Under the pieces are notes generated by a model. The model ran no database searches. It saw only the letters and a list, made by a program, of their open reading frames with translations, and was not told the origin of the DNA. From UBA2031 sp037189985 (GTDB lineage Bacteria; Pseudomonadota; Gammaproteobacteria; Pseudomonadales; Moraxellaceae): a stretch of 64,000 nt of DNA. A program made the position numbers and the translations under genes. Each line of letters begins with the position of its first letter. Positions within the stretch are counted from its first letter, which is position 1. The DNA lies in contig JBBCJX010000012.1 of NCBI GenBank assembly GCA_037189985.1, positions 68,709 to 132,708 of the forward strand. The letters are read 5' to 3'. This document shows, piece after piece, positions 46,440-55,737 of the stretch.

Positions 46440-46751
46440 GATCAGCTCTCTGCTCCCTGGGAAAGCACTTCCCGGGTTACTGAAAGTTGCCGAAAAAAAG
46501 CAAAGCTCTCCCGCACGCGCTTCCATGAAGGAAGGCGTCTGCAAACCCTGTTTTATGGGGGTTCTGACAATGCTGGTGGGCTTGCGCTTTCTTACGCAAC
46601 GTAACAAAGCTAGTACACGAAATGAGACCCCACAAATTGAAGGGTTACCGCTGGAACGGGTTTTGATGCCACTGGTCTGTACAGAAGCAGGAAGCAGACA
46701 AAGAAAAGGGCGCCTGCTGGCGCCCTTTTCTTTGCTGCAGCAAATGCGACC
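46440..46751. other. Gap before the che operon; no gene seen
   Basis: About 310 bases between the start of the che operon and the end of fba. It holds the fba terminator at 46700-46733 and presumably the che promoter. I found no clear sigma-28, sigma-54 or FNR consensus and no reading frame with a ribosome site. Confidence 0.5.
46700..46733 (-). terminator. fba operon terminator
   Basis: AAAGAAAAGGGCGCC (46700-46714) and its complement GGCGCCCTTTTCTTT (46719-46733) form a 15-base-pair stem with loop TGCT. It lies 18 bases past the stop of the minus-strand fba gene. Confidence 0.9.
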
Positions 46752-47816
46752 TTACTTCACGCTCTGCTTCAGCTCGCCCTTGGCATAGCGGTCAGTCATC
46801 TTTTCCAGTGAAAGCACGCGGATCTTGCTGGCCTGACCAGCGGTACCGAATGCCTCATAGCGGTCGATACAGATGTCGCGCATCGCCACGATGGTTTCTT
46901 TCAGGTACTTGCGTGGATCGAATTCGGCCGGGTCCTTGGCCAGGTAACGGCGGATGGCACCGGTGGATGCCAGGCGCAGGTCGGTATCTATATTCACCTT
47001 GCGCACGCCATGCTTGATGGCCTCGACAATCTGCTCGACCGGCACACCATAGGTTTCCTTGATGGCACCACCGTGCTCATTGATGATCTTGAGCCAATCC
47101 TGCGGCACCGAACTGGAGCCATGCATCACCAAATGGGTATTGGGCAGGCGGGCATGGATTTCCTTGATACGGTCGATGGACAGGATGTCGCCCGTTGGCG
47201 GACGCGTGAACTTGTAGGCGCCGTGCGAGGTACCAATGGCGATGGCCAGGGCATCCACGCCGGTGTCGCGCACAAACTGCGCTGCCTCTTCCGGATCGGT
47301 CAGCAGTTGCGAATGGTCCAGCACACCTTCAGCACCGACACCGTCCTCTTCACCGGCCATGCCGGTTTCCAGCGAGCCCAGGCAGCCTATCTCGCCTTCC
47401 ACGGACACACCACAGGCATGTGCCATGTCGACGACATGCTTTGTGACACGGACGTTGTAGTCGTAATCAGCCGGCGTCTTGCCATCCTCTTTCAGAGAGC
47501 CGTCCATCATCACGGACGAAAATCCAAGCTGGATGGAGCGCTGGCAAATCGCCGGGCTGGTGCCGTGATCCTGGTGCATGACCACCGGGATATGCGGAAA
47601 CTCTTCGATGGCCGCAAGAATCATGTGGCGCAGGAAAGGCGCACCGGCATATTTGCGCGCACCGGCAGAGGCCTGCACGATCACGGGTGAATCGGTCTTG
47701 TCGGCCGCTTCCATGATGGCGCGCATCTGCTCAAGATTGTTCACGTTGAAAGCGGGAACGCCATAACTGTATTCGGCGGCGTGGTCCAGCAGCTGCCGCA
47801 GGCTGATCAGTGCCAT
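46752..47816 (-). CDS. fba: Fructose-bisphosphate aldolase, class II
   Basis: 354 residues from the ATG at 47816 (MALISLRQLLDHAAEYSYG); the upstream open frame overlaps pgk and is not real. Zinc and substrate motifs: VVMHQDHGTS, EGEIGCLGSLETG, LVMHGSSSVPQ, GVRKVNIDTDLRLA. It interconverts fructose bisphosphate with the two triose phosphates. Last gene of the operon tkt-gap-pgk-fba, 28 bases after pgk. Confidence 0.95.
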   Translation of the reverse strand: MALISLRQLLDHAAEYSYGVPAFNVNNLEQMRAIMEAADKTDSPVIVQASAGARKYAGAPFLRHMILAAIEEFPHIPVVMHQDHGTSPAICQRSIQLGFSSVMMDGSLKEDGKTPADYDYNVRVTKHVVDMAHACGVSVEGEIGCLGSLETGMAGEEDGVGAEGVLDHSQLLTDPEEAAQFVRDTGVDALAIAIGTSHGAYKFTRPPTGDILSIDRIKEIHARLPNTHLVMHGSSSVPQDWLKIINEHGGAIKETYGVPVEQIVEAIKHGVRKVNIDTDLRLASTGAIRRYLAKDPAEFDPRKYLKETIVAMRDICIDRYEAFGTAGQASKIRVLSLEKMTDRYAKGELKQSVK

Positions 47817-47844
47817 TTTCTTTGCTCCACTATCCGTTGAGTGT

Positions 47845-49038
47845 TCAGGCTTTCGCCGCTGCTTCTTCGAGTGCCACGACCGCCGGCAGTTTCTTGCCTT
47901 CCACAAACTCCAGGAAGGCGCCACCACCAGTAGAGATATAGGAAATCTTTTCGCTGACGCCGTATTTGTCGATCGCCGCCAGCGTGTCACCGCCACCGGC
48001 GATGGAGAAGGCAGCGCTCTCGGCGATGGCTTTGGACAACACTTCCGTACCGTGACCAAACTTGTCGACTTCAAACACACCCACCGGGCCATTCCAGAGA
48101 ATGGTTTTGGCGGCCTTCAGCATGTCGGCGAATTTCGCTGCAGTTTTCGGGCCGACATCCAGAATCATGTCGTTGTCGCCCACATCTTCCACGCTCTTCA
48201 CGATGGCATCAGCACCATTCACAAAAGCCATGAAATCGTCGATCGGGCCTTTCACTTCGGCAACCACCACATCGACCGGCAGGGGCACATCCACTTTTTC
48301 GGCAATCTTCTTCGCGGTATCGATGAGGTCATGCTCACAAAGCGATTTGCCGACCTTGTAACCCGCTGCCGCCAGGAAGGTGTTGGCGATGCCGCCACCA
48401 ACGATCAGCTGGTCGCAGATATCGGAGAGCGAAGTCAGCACGTCCAGCTTGGTGGATACCTTGGAGCCGGCAACGATGGCGACCATGGGACGCTCGGGTT
48501 TGGCCAGCGCCTTGTCCAGGGCTTCGAGCTCGGCGGCAAGCAGCGGGCCCGCCGCAGCGACCTTGGCAAACTTTGCCACGCCATGCGTGGAGCCTTCGGC
48601 GCGATGGGCGGTGCCGAAGGCATCCATCACGAAGACCTCGCAGAGGGCCGCATATTTCTGCGCCAGCTCATCAGCGTTTTTCTTTTCGCCCTTGTTGAAG
48701 CGCACATTCTCGAACAACACGACGTCGCCAGCTTTCACATCCACGCCGTTCAGATAATCGCGCACCAAAGGCACTTCGCGGCCCAGTGCGCCGGAAAGAT
48801 ATTCAGCCACCGGCTTCATGGAGTTCTCCTCAGAGAACTCGCCTTCGGTAGGGCGGCCAAGATGGGAGCAGACCATCACGGCAGCACCTTTCTCCAGCGC
48901 CAGCCTGATGGTGGGCAGCGAGGCCTCGATACGTGCAGCACTGCTGACCTTGCCGTTTTTCACGGGAACATTCAGGTCTTCGCGGATCAGGACGCGTTTG
49001 CCCTTGAGATCCAGGTCAGCCATCTTGATAACGGACAT
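47845..49038 (-). CDS. pgk: Phosphoglycerate kinase
   Basis: 397 residues from the ATG at 49038 (MSVIKMADLDL). Characteristic stretches are LIREDLNVPVKNG, MVCSHLGRPTEG, VLFENVRFNKGEKKN, VAIVAGSKVSTKLDVL and the ATP-site STGGGAFLEFVEGKKLP. It transfers phosphate between 1,3-bisphosphoglycerate and ADP. Five bases separate it from the dehydrogenase gene upstream. Confidence 0.96.
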   Translation of the reverse strand: MSVIKMADLDLKGKRVLIREDLNVPVKNGKVSSAARIEASLPTIRLALEKGAAVMVCSHLGRPTEGEFSEENSMKPVAEYLSGALGREVPLVRDYLNGVDVKAGDVVLFENVRFNKGEKKNADELAQKYAALCEVFVMDAFGTAHRAEGSTHGVAKFAKVAAAGPLLAAELEALDKALAKPERPMVAIVAGSKVSTKLDVLTSLSDICDQLIVGGGIANTFLAAAGYKVGKSLCEHDLIDTAKKIAEKVDVPLPVDVVVAEVKGPIDDFMAFVNGADAIVKSVEDVGDNDMILDVGPKTAAKFADMLKAAKTILWNGPVGVFEVDKFGHGTEVLSKAIAESAAFSIAGGGDTLAAIDKYGVSEKISYISTGGGAFLEFVEGKKLPAVVALEEAAAKA

Positions 49039-49043
49039 TGAAA

Positions 49044-50051
49044 CTACCTCTTGCTCAGATACGTACACAAATCCAGCAGCCGGTTGGCATAACCCCATTC
49101 GTTGTCATACCAGACCAGCACTTTTGCCTGCCGCCCGGCAATGCGGGTTTCGGTGGCGTCGAAAATCAGTGAATACGGCGAATGATTGAAGTCGCTGGAT
49201 ACCAGCAGCTCATCACAGTACGCCAGCACACCCTGTGTGTCGGCACGCGCGCACTCCGAAAACCGGCGATTGATGGCCTCAACCGTCATGGGCTCACGCC
49301 CGACAAAATTGAAATCCACGGCGGCCACATTCTGTGTGGGCACACGCAGGGAATATCCTTCTATGCGGGCACCGACTTCCGGTAGCACGCGGCGCAAAGC
49401 ACCGATACTGCTGGAAGTGGTGGGGATGATGTTGCTTCCGGCAGCACGGCCACGACGCAGGTCACGGTGCGTGTGGTCCAGCACGGCCTGGTCTGATGTC
49501 ACGGCATGAATTTCCGTCATCAGGCCGGACTCTATGCCGAAGGCATCATCAAGAATCTTCACCAGCACGGCCAGTGCCTGGGTCGTGCAGGAAACACTGG
49601 AAATGATGCGGTCTTCCTTGCGCACGCTCTCATGATTGACGCCGTAGACCAGCGTGGCATCGACATCATCAAACGGCGCGGCTCCAATGATGACCTTGCC
49701 GGCTCCTGCTGCCAGATGACGGGCCGCCTCTGCACGGGCACGGAAATGACCGCTGCACTCCAGCACCACGTCCACGCCCAGTGCTGCCCAAGGCAGGTTT
49801 TCCGGCAGGGGCTCGCTGAACAGGCGCAGGGCCTTGCCGTTGATTTGCAGCACATCCTCCGCCAATTTCACCTCGCCGGCAAAGCGACCATGCGTGCTGT
49901 CATAACGCGTCAGGTGCGCCAGCGCTTCCGGCTGACCCAGATCATTGATGGCAACAAACTCAAGCGCCTCATGACCACCCGCCTCGAAATACGCGCGCAA
50001 GACGTTACGGCCTATGCGACCGTATCCGTTGATGGCGACGCGTAATGCCAT
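49044..50051 (-). CDS. Glyceraldehyde-3-phosphate or erythrose-4-phosphate dehydrogenase
   Basis: 335 residues from the ATG at 50051. NAD site INGYGRIGRN and AINDLG, catalytic C155 in SVSCTTQAL, H182 in IHAVTSDQ, and closing VWYDNEWGYANRLLDL. The usual SCTTN motif reads SCTTQ here (Q158). Gene position, first before pgk and after tkt, is that of epd in E. coli and Pseudomonas, but DHTHRDLRRGRAAGSNIIPT is GAPDH-like. I cannot decide between gap and epd from sequence alone. 38 bases behind tkt. Confidence 0.85.
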   Translation of the reverse strand: MALRVAINGYGRIGRNVLRAYFEAGGHEALEFVAINDLGQPEALAHLTRYDSTHGRFAGEVKLAEDVLQINGKALRLFSEPLPENLPWAALGVDVVLECSGHFRARAEAARHLAAGAGKVIIGAAPFDDVDATLVYGVNHESVRKEDRIISSVSCTTQALAVLVKILDDAFGIESGLMTEIHAVTSDQAVLDHTHRDLRRGRAAGSNIIPTTSSSIGALRRVLPEVGARIEGYSLRVPTQNVAAVDFNFVGREPMTVEAINRRFSECARADTQGVLAYCDELLVSSDFNHSPYSLIFDATETRIAGRQAKVLVWYDNEWGYANRLLDLCTYLSKR

Positions 50052-50089
50052 GCTTGTCTCCTCCCTCACCCCAAGGGATGAGGGAATCA

Positions 50090-52096
50090 TCAAATGATTT
50101 CGTTGACGGCGGCCACAACGGCATCGGTGGTGATGCCGAAATGCTTGAAGAGGGCGCCTGCCGGAGCCGATTCGCCAAAGGTCTTCATGCCGATCACCCG
50201 GCCATCAAGCCCGACAAACTTCCACCAGTAATCCACATGTGCCGCCTCGACAGCGACGCGTGCACGCACGGCCGCCGGCAACACGGACTCACGCCAAGCC
50301 GCATCCTGCGCCAGGAAAACATCGGTCGAGGGCAGGGAAACCACACGCACCGACTTTCCGGCTTCGCTCAGTTTTTTCTGCGCTTCCACTGCCAGTGACA
50401 CTTCAGAGCCGGTGGCAATGATGATGGCATCCAGCGTGGCGCCACTTTCTTTCACCAGCACGTAGCCGCCACGGGCCACGGCAGCGAGCTGCGCAGCATC
50501 GCGGGGTTGGTGCGGCAGGTTCTGGCGCGAAAAGATCAACGCCGTAGGACCATCCTGACGCTCCAGCGCCGCCTTCCAGGCGACGGCGGATTCCACCGTG
50601 TCGGCCGGACGCCACAGACTCATGTTGGGGGTGCCGCGCAGGGACGCTATCTGCTCGATCGGCTGGTGCGTGGGGCCGTCTTCACCCAGACCGATGGAGT
50701 CGTGCGTATAGACATGAATGGCGCGCTGCTTCATCAGTGCCGACATGCGCACGGCATTGCGGGCATATTCCATGAAGATCAGGAAGGTGGCGCCGTAGGG
50801 AATGAAGCCACCGTGCAGTGCAATGCCGTTCATGATGGCGGTCATGCCGAATTCGCGAACGCCGTAGAAAATGTAATTGCCGGCAGCGTCCTCCTGTATG
50901 CCCTTGCTGCCTTTCCAGATCGTGAGATTGGAGCCGGCAAGATCGGCCGAACCGCCCAGCAGCTCGGGCAAGAGGGGCCCGAAAGCATTGAGCGAATTCT
51001 GCGAGGCCTTGCGGGACGCAATGGTTTCACCTTTTTCGGCACACTCACGGATATAGGCATCGGCCTTGGCGGCAAAATCGGCAGGCAGCTCGCCTTTAAG
51101 GCGGCGCTGCAATTCGCGGGCAAGCTCGGGGTGTTTTTGCTCGTAACTGCGAAACAGCGAGTTCCATTGCGTTTCCAGCGCATCGCCACGAGCGCTGGCG
51201 TCCCAGGCTTCGTAAATGTCGGCAGGAATTTCGAAGGCGGGCGATGTCCAGCCCAGTGCTTCGCGCGTCAGCGTGATTTCGGCATCACCCAGCGGCGCAC
51301 CGTGGCAGTCTTCCTTGCCCTGCTTGTTGGGTGAGCCTGCACCGATCACGGTGCGGCAGATGATGAGCGTGGGCTGTTCGGTGTTGCCGTGTGCTTCCTT
51401 GATGGCGGCGCGAATGGCTTCGCTGTCATGGCCATCAATGCGGCCTATCACCTGCCAGCCATAGGCCTCGAAGCGCTTTTTCGTGTCGTCACTGAACCAG
51501 CCTTCGACTTCGCCATCAATCGAGATGCCGTTGTCATCATAAAACGCGATGAGCTTGCCAAGTTTCAGCGTGCCGGCCAGCGAGCAGACTTCGTGGGAAA
51601 TGCCTTCCATGAGGCAGCCGTCACCGAGGAAGGTATAGGTGTGGTGATCAACGACATCAAGGCCGTCGCGATTGAACTGGGCTGCCAGCGTTTTTTCGGC
51701 AATGGCCATGCCCACGGCATTGGCGATGCCCTGGCCCAGCGGACCGGTCGTGGTTTCAATACCGGGTGTGTAGCCCAGCTCCGGGTGGCCCGGTGTCTTG
51801 CTGTGGAGTTGGCGGAAATTCTTGAGGTCGTCGATGGAGACGTCGTAGCCGGTGAGGTGCAGCAGCGCGTACTGCAGCATGGAGCCATGGCCGTTGGAGA
51901 GCACGAAGCGGTCACGGTTCACCCAGCCCGGATTTTTCGGGTTGTGGCGAAAAGGACCACGCCACAGGACTTCGGCAATGTCAGCCATGCCCATGGGAGC
52001 GCCCGGATGCCCGGAGTTGGCCTTTTGCACCGCGTCCATGGCGAGGGCGCGGATGGCATTGGCAAGACGGCGTTCAGGCAGGGCAGCGGCAGGCAT
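50090..52096 (-). CDS. tkt: Transketolase
   Basis: 668 residues, start behind GGAGAG. Thiamine diphosphate site GDGCLMEGISHEVCSLAG to DDNGISIDG, N-terminal KANSGHPGAPMGMADIAEVL, catalytic His in HDSIGLGEDGPTHQP, and SRQNLPHQ. It moves two-carbon units in the pentose phosphate or Calvin pathways. First gene of the four-gene carbon operon; no rubisco or phosphoribulokinase is in the window, so its use in CO2 fixation is not shown. Confidence 0.96.
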   Translation of the reverse strand: MPAAALPERRLANAIRALAMDAVQKANSGHPGAPMGMADIAEVLWRGPFRHNPKNPGWVNRDRFVLSNGHGSMLQYALLHLTGYDVSIDDLKNFRQLHSKTPGHPELGYTPGIETTTGPLGQGIANAVGMAIAEKTLAAQFNRDGLDVVDHHTYTFLGDGCLMEGISHEVCSLAGTLKLGKLIAFYDDNGISIDGEVEGWFSDDTKKRFEAYGWQVIGRIDGHDSEAIRAAIKEAHGNTEQPTLIICRTVIGAGSPNKQGKEDCHGAPLGDAEITLTREALGWTSPAFEIPADIYEAWDASARGDALETQWNSLFRSYEQKHPELARELQRRLKGELPADFAAKADAYIRECAEKGETIASRKASQNSLNAFGPLLPELLGGSADLAGSNLTIWKGSKGIQEDAAGNYIFYGVREFGMTAIMNGIALHGGFIPYGATFLIFMEYARNAVRMSALMKQRAIHVYTHDSIGLGEDGPTHQPIEQIASLRGTPNMSLWRPADTVESAVAWKAALERQDGPTALIFSRQNLPHQPRDAAQLAAVARGGYVLVKESGATLDAIIIATGSEVSLAVEAQKKLSEAGKSVRVVSLPSTDVFLAQDAAWRESVLPAAVRARVAVEAAHVDYWWKFVGLDGRVIGMKTFGESAPAGALFKHFGITTDAVVAAVNEII

Positions 52097-52190
52097 GGGG
52101 CTCTCCGGGAAGGCCTCTGGGGGAGGCCCTGAAAAAAGAGGCCGTATTCTCCCTGAAAGCCCTTCATGAAGAAACCTCCGCTACCTCCTG

Positions 52191-52802
52191 TCAGCCGCTC
52201 CCGGGCCAGTGATTCTGAAGTCCGGTGACAATCATCTGCACCGCAAAGGTGCCGATCATGAGCGCGGAGAGACGTCCGGTGATTTCCACATAGCGGTCCA
52301 CGAGCCGGGCATTGCGGTCGCGCAGGTGGTCATGCACGAACTTGAGGCCGGCCAGGCCCATCACCACCGCCGCCATGGTCAGCCAGACAACCCCCAGTGC
52401 CTGCGGCACGCTGAGGCTCGAGCCCAGCATCACGGCGGCACTGACGGTGGCGGGGCCGATCAGGAACGGCATGGCGATGTTGCCGGCCAGATGCTCGGGC
52501 TCACCGCGCATGCTGCTGATCGCCTCATGGCCGTGAAAGAAGAAACGTATGCCGATCAGCAGGAAGACAAGGCCACCGAAAATCTGGAAGGAGGCAAAGT
52601 CCACATGCAGCATCTGCGAGAAGAGGGCATCGCCGGTCAGGGCGAAAACAGAGAACACCACGCCGCCGATGATCACGCCCCGTGCCAGCACCCCGATAAA
52701 AATACGCGGCTCCAGCCGGACGATGAGGTCCAGCAGGTAGAGGCTGAGCAGGAAAGGATTGAGCAGGGCAAAGAAGAAAAGGAAAGCTTGTGGAAAGGTC
52801 AC
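52191..52802 (-). CDS. MarC-family membrane protein
   Basis: 203 residues from a GTG at 52802, which follows GAGG at 5 bases; an upstream GTG at 52844 would add 14 residues but lacks a ribosome site. Six hydrophobic helices, with FFALLNPFLLSLYLLDL and FLIGPATVSAAVMLGSS typical of MarC. Despite the name, MarC proteins are not proven drug transporters; function unknown. It is divergent from the ectR-like gene. Confidence 0.82.
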   Translation of the reverse strand: MTFPQAFLFFFALLNPFLLSLYLLDLIVRLEPRIFIGVLARGVIIGGVVFSVFALTGDALFSQMLHVDFASFQIFGGLVFLLIGIRFFFHGHEAISSMRGEPEHLAGNIAMPFLIGPATVSAAVMLGSSLSVPQALGVVWLTMAAVVMGLAGLKFVHDHLRDRNARLVDRYVEITGRLSALMIGTFAVQMIVTGLQNHWPGSG

Positions 52803-52906
52803 CCCGGCCTCGTCGTTTGACAATGAGGGGTAAAATCGTAACACTAGAAATCATTCGTACTGAAATTAATTGTTATGATTCCCCTTTTCCTGAATACGCC
52901 ACACCC

Positions 52907-53431
52907 ATGAGCACCAGCACACCTCCCGCTTACGAAGTACGCATGCTGCGCTCCATACGCCGCATCATCCGCGCCGTGGACATGCATTCCAAGATGCTGC
53001 AGCAGGCACAGGACATTACCGCACCCCAGTTGGTGTGCCTGCTGACGCTGGTACGTCAGGGCCCACTTACCATGAAGGCGCTGAGCCAGGCCATCGACCT
53101 CAGCCCCAGTACCACCGTGGGCGTGGTGGACCGGCTGGAAGCCAAAGGATTGGCCACGCGCAGCCGCAGCGAGACGGATCGGCGCCAGGTATCGGTATCC
53201 GTCACCGTGCAAGGAGAAGCTGCAGCGCAGCGCGCGCCCTTCCCCTTGCAGAACCGTCTGGTGGAGGGTTTCCGCAACCTGCCCGAGCTGGAGCAGGCCA
53301 CACTGGCACTGGCGCTGGAGCGACTGGTAGGGCTGATGGCAGCCGGCGACATCGACGCGTCGGCCATTCTGGATCTGGCTCCGATTGCCGAGCAGCAGCC
53401 CGAGTCCGCCGGACCAGAGACCGTACCATGA
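52907..53431 (+). CDS. ectR: MarR-family regulator, probable EctR
   Basis: 174 residues from the ATG at 52907; the open frame before it crosses the promoter region. Winged helix: APQLVCLLTLVRQGPLTMKA, LSQAIDLSPSTTVGVVDRLE, and the wing RSRSETDRRQVSVSVT. Its stop overlaps ectA (ATGA), so it heads the ectoine operon. MarR-type EctR repressors precede ectABC in methylotrophs and other halophiles, where they respond to salt. TATGAT at 52874-52879 is a possible -10 of the operon promoter. Confidence 0.85.
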   Translation: MSTSTPPAYEVRMLRSIRRIIRAVDMHSKMLQQAQDITAPQLVCLLTLVRQGPLTMKALSQAIDLSPSTTVGVVDRLEAKGLATRSRSETDRRQVSVSVTVQGEAAAQRAPFPLQNRLVEGFRNLPELEQATLALALERLVGLMAAGDIDASAILDLAPIAEQQPESAGPETVP

Positions 53432-54057
53432 CGACACGACGACACTCCTGGCTGGCCACGGCCGGACCTGACGGGCCCTCGCTGCAACTGCGCCCGCCGA
53501 CACCCGCTGATGGTGCCTCCCTTCACGAGCTGATCCGACTTTCTCCTCCACTGGACCTGAACTCCTGCTACGCCTACCTGCTGCAAGGGCTGCATTTCGC
53601 GGATACCTGCGTGGTGGCCTGTAGTGGCAACACCTTCGCCGGCTATGTCTCCGGCTACATCCCCCCGGGACATCCCGACACCCTCTTCATCTGGCAGGTT
53701 GCCGTCTCTCCCCGGCATCGCGGTCGTGGCCTGGCCCAGGCCATGTTGCAGCACCTGCTGGACCGTCCAAGCTGCCGCGACGTCCGCTGGCTGGAAACCA
53801 CTGTCGCCCCGGACAACACTGCCTCGGCAAAACTCTTTCAGGGCCTGGCCCGCGAACTCGGCTGCCCCTACGCTGTCAGTGACCTCTTCCCGCGCTCAGC
53901 CTTCGGGGACGACTCGTCCCACGAGGCCGAACCGCTTTTCCGCATCGGCCCTTTTCAGCACAAACCCAGTCACCACAAGCCCTTGCATCACGAGGCCCGC
54001 ACCCATCGCACTTTCCAGGAGGAAGCCCATGACAACCAGCACCTTCGAACGCCTTGA
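53428..54057 (+). CDS. ectA: Diaminobutyrate acetyltransferase
   Basis: 209 residues from the ATG at 53428. GNAT fold: LRPPTPADGASLHELI, DLNSCYAYLLQGLHFADTCV, VAVSPRHRGRGLAQAML (acetyl-CoA loop) and WLETTVAPDNTASAKLFQGL. It acetylates diaminobutyrate, the second step of ectoine synthesis. The tail after residue 165 is a His-rich low-complexity stretch (HKPSHHKPLHHEARTHRT) that is probably not conserved. It overlaps ectB by 29 bases. Confidence 0.93.
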   Translation: MTTRRHSWLATAGPDGPSLQLRPPTPADGASLHELIRLSPPLDLNSCYAYLLQGLHFADTCVVACSGNTFAGYVSGYIPPGHPDTLFIWQVAVSPRHRGRGLAQAMLQHLLDRPSCRDVRWLETTVAPDNTASAKLFQGLARELGCPYAVSDLFPRSAFGDDSSHEAEPLFRIGPFQHKPSHHKPLHHEARTHRTFQEEAHDNQHLRTP

Positions 54058-55318
54058 ATCCGAAGTCCGCTCCTATATACGCAGCTTTCCCACCGTGTTC
54101 TGCCAGGCCAGCGGAAGCTGGATGACCAACGAAGAAGGCAAGCGCTATCTGGATTTCTTCAGCGGGGCGGGCAGCCTGAATTACGGCCACAACCATCCTG
54201 CCCTGAAAGAAAAGCTGCTGGCCTATCTGGCCAATGACGGCATCGTGCACGGCCTGGACATGGGCACCGGTGCCAAGCGTGAATTCATGGAGACCTTCGA
54301 GCGCTTCATCCTCAAGCCCCGCGGCCTGGACTACAAGATGCAGTTCACCGGCCCCACCGGCACCAACGCCGTGGAAGCCGCCCTCAAGCTTGCCCGCCAG
54401 ATCAAGGGCCGCAGCAGTGTTCTCTGCTTCACGAATGCCTTTCACGGTGTCAGCGCCGGCGCAGTCGCCGCCACCGGCGCACGCAAGTTTCGCGAGGCTA
54501 CCGGCATCGCGCTGGCCAATACCCGTTTCATGCCCTTTGCCGGCTATTACGGCCGTGATGCCGACACGCTGGCCATGATGGACAAGCAACTCAGTGACCC
54601 AAGCAGTGGCGTGGACCGGCCGGCGGCCGTGCTGGTGGAAACGGTGCAGGGCGAAGGCGGCGTGAATGCGGCCTCGCCTGAATGGCTGAACGGGCTCGCC
54701 CGCCTCTGCCGCAAGCACGACATGCTGCTCATCGTGGACGACATACAGATGGGCTGCGGCCGCACCGGTGACTTCTTCAGCTTTGAAGAGGCCGGCCTCC
54801 AGCCCGACATCGTCACGCTCTCCAAGTCCCTCTCGGGCTACGGCCTGCCCATGTCGCTGCTGCTCATGAAGCCGGAACTGGATGTCTGGGAAGCTGGCGC
54901 CCACAGCGGCACCTTCCGGGGCAACAATGCGGCCTTTGTCACCGCCACGGCCGCCCTGCGCGAGTTCTGGTCCGATGAAGGCTTCCACAAGGAGTTGCGG
55001 GAAAAAGGCCGCCAGCTACAGGCCCGCATGGAAAGGCTGCACCGGCGCCACCCCGTCATACGCGCCGTGCGTGGCCGTGGCATGGTGGCCGGACTGGTGC
55101 TGTCCAGCGCCGCCGAGGCTGACGAAGTCAGCGCCCTCTGCTTCCGCCAGGGCCTCGTCATCGAAACCTGCGGCCCCAAGGGCGAAGTCGTGAAGCTGCT
55201 GCCGCCGCTGACCATCACTGCAGCCGAAATGGAGCAGGGCCTCAGCATTCTGGACGGTGCGCTGGCCAGCGTATCGGTAGAAAGCGCACTGCATCGTGTC
55301 AGGGGGGCCGTGGCATGA
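54029..55318 (+). CDS. ectB: Diaminobutyrate-2-oxoglutarate transaminase
   Basis: 429 residues from the ATG at 54029 behind GGAGGA; the start lies 29 bases inside ectA. PLP enzyme: FTGPTGTNAVEAALKLAR, FTNAFHGVSAGAVA, VDDIQMGCGRTGDFFSFE and the PLP lysine in TLSKSLSGYGLPMS. It converts aspartate semialdehyde to diaminobutyrate using glutamate, the first step of ectoine synthesis. Confidence 0.95.
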   Translation: MTTSTFERLESEVRSYIRSFPTVFCQASGSWMTNEEGKRYLDFFSGAGSLNYGHNHPALKEKLLAYLANDGIVHGLDMGTGAKREFMETFERFILKPRGLDYKMQFTGPTGTNAVEAALKLARQIKGRSSVLCFTNAFHGVSAGAVAATGARKFREATGIALANTRFMPFAGYYGRDADTLAMMDKQLSDPSSGVDRPAAVLVETVQGEGGVNAASPEWLNGLARLCRKHDMLLIVDDIQMGCGRTGDFFSFEEAGLQPDIVTLSKSLSGYGLPMSLLLMKPELDVWEAGAHSGTFRGNNAAFVTATAALREFWSDEGFHKELREKGRQLQARMERLHRRHPVIRAVRGRGMVAGLVLSSAAEADEVSALCFRQGLVIETCGPKGEVVKLLPPLTITAAEMEQGLSILDGALASVSVESALHRVRGAVA

Positions 55319-55737
55319 TCGTGCGCCGCTTCGAAGAAATACGCCTGACCGAGCGCGCCGTGCATGCCGAAAACTGGACCAGCTTCCGCCTGCTCACGCG
55401 CGATGACGGCATGGGGTTCTCACTGCACGAAACATGGATACACGCCGGCACCGAAACCCACATCTGGTACAAGCACCATGTCGAGGCCGTCTACTGCATC
55501 GAGGGCGAGGGCGAAATCGAGCCCGTGGGTGAGGATGGCAGCGGCAACGGCCAGCCCGTCCCCATTCGCCCCGGCATGATGTATGCGCTCAACGAACACG
55601 ACCGCCATTTCCTGCGGGCCAGCCAGAAGCTGCGCCTGATCTGTGTCTTCAATCCCCCGCTACGCGGCGACGAAACCCACGGTCCCGACGGGGCTTATGC
55701 CGCCAGCGAGGCCGAATCCCGGGAGAACCTGCCGTGA
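55315..55737 (+). CDS. ectC: Ectoine synthase
   Basis: 140 residues, overlapping ectB by four bases. Small cupin: MIVRRFEEIRLTERAVHAEN, GMGFSLHETWIHAGTETHIW, YKHHVEAVYCIEGEGEIE, RPGMMYALNEHDRHFLRA. It closes the ring of N-gamma-acetyldiaminobutyrate to give ectoine. The metal site (Glu, Tyr, His in the cupin core) appears intact. Confidence 0.95.
   Translation: MIVRRFEEIRLTERAVHAENWTSFRLLTRDDGMGFSLHETWIHAGTETHIWYKHHVEAVYCIEGEGEIEPVGEDGSGNGQPVPIRPGMMYALNEHDRHFLRASQKLRLICVFNPPLRGDETHGPDGAYAASEAESRENLP

Noticed and set aside
46440..46607. Upstream extension of the first che operon regulator
   Set aside because: The frame is open to 46607, but the added residues are not receiver-like and the region is the expected promoter.
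50090..52096. A Calvin-cycle (cbb) operon
   Set aside because: tkt, gap, pgk and fba alone serve central metabolism; no rubisco, phosphoribulokinase or CbbR gene is in the window.
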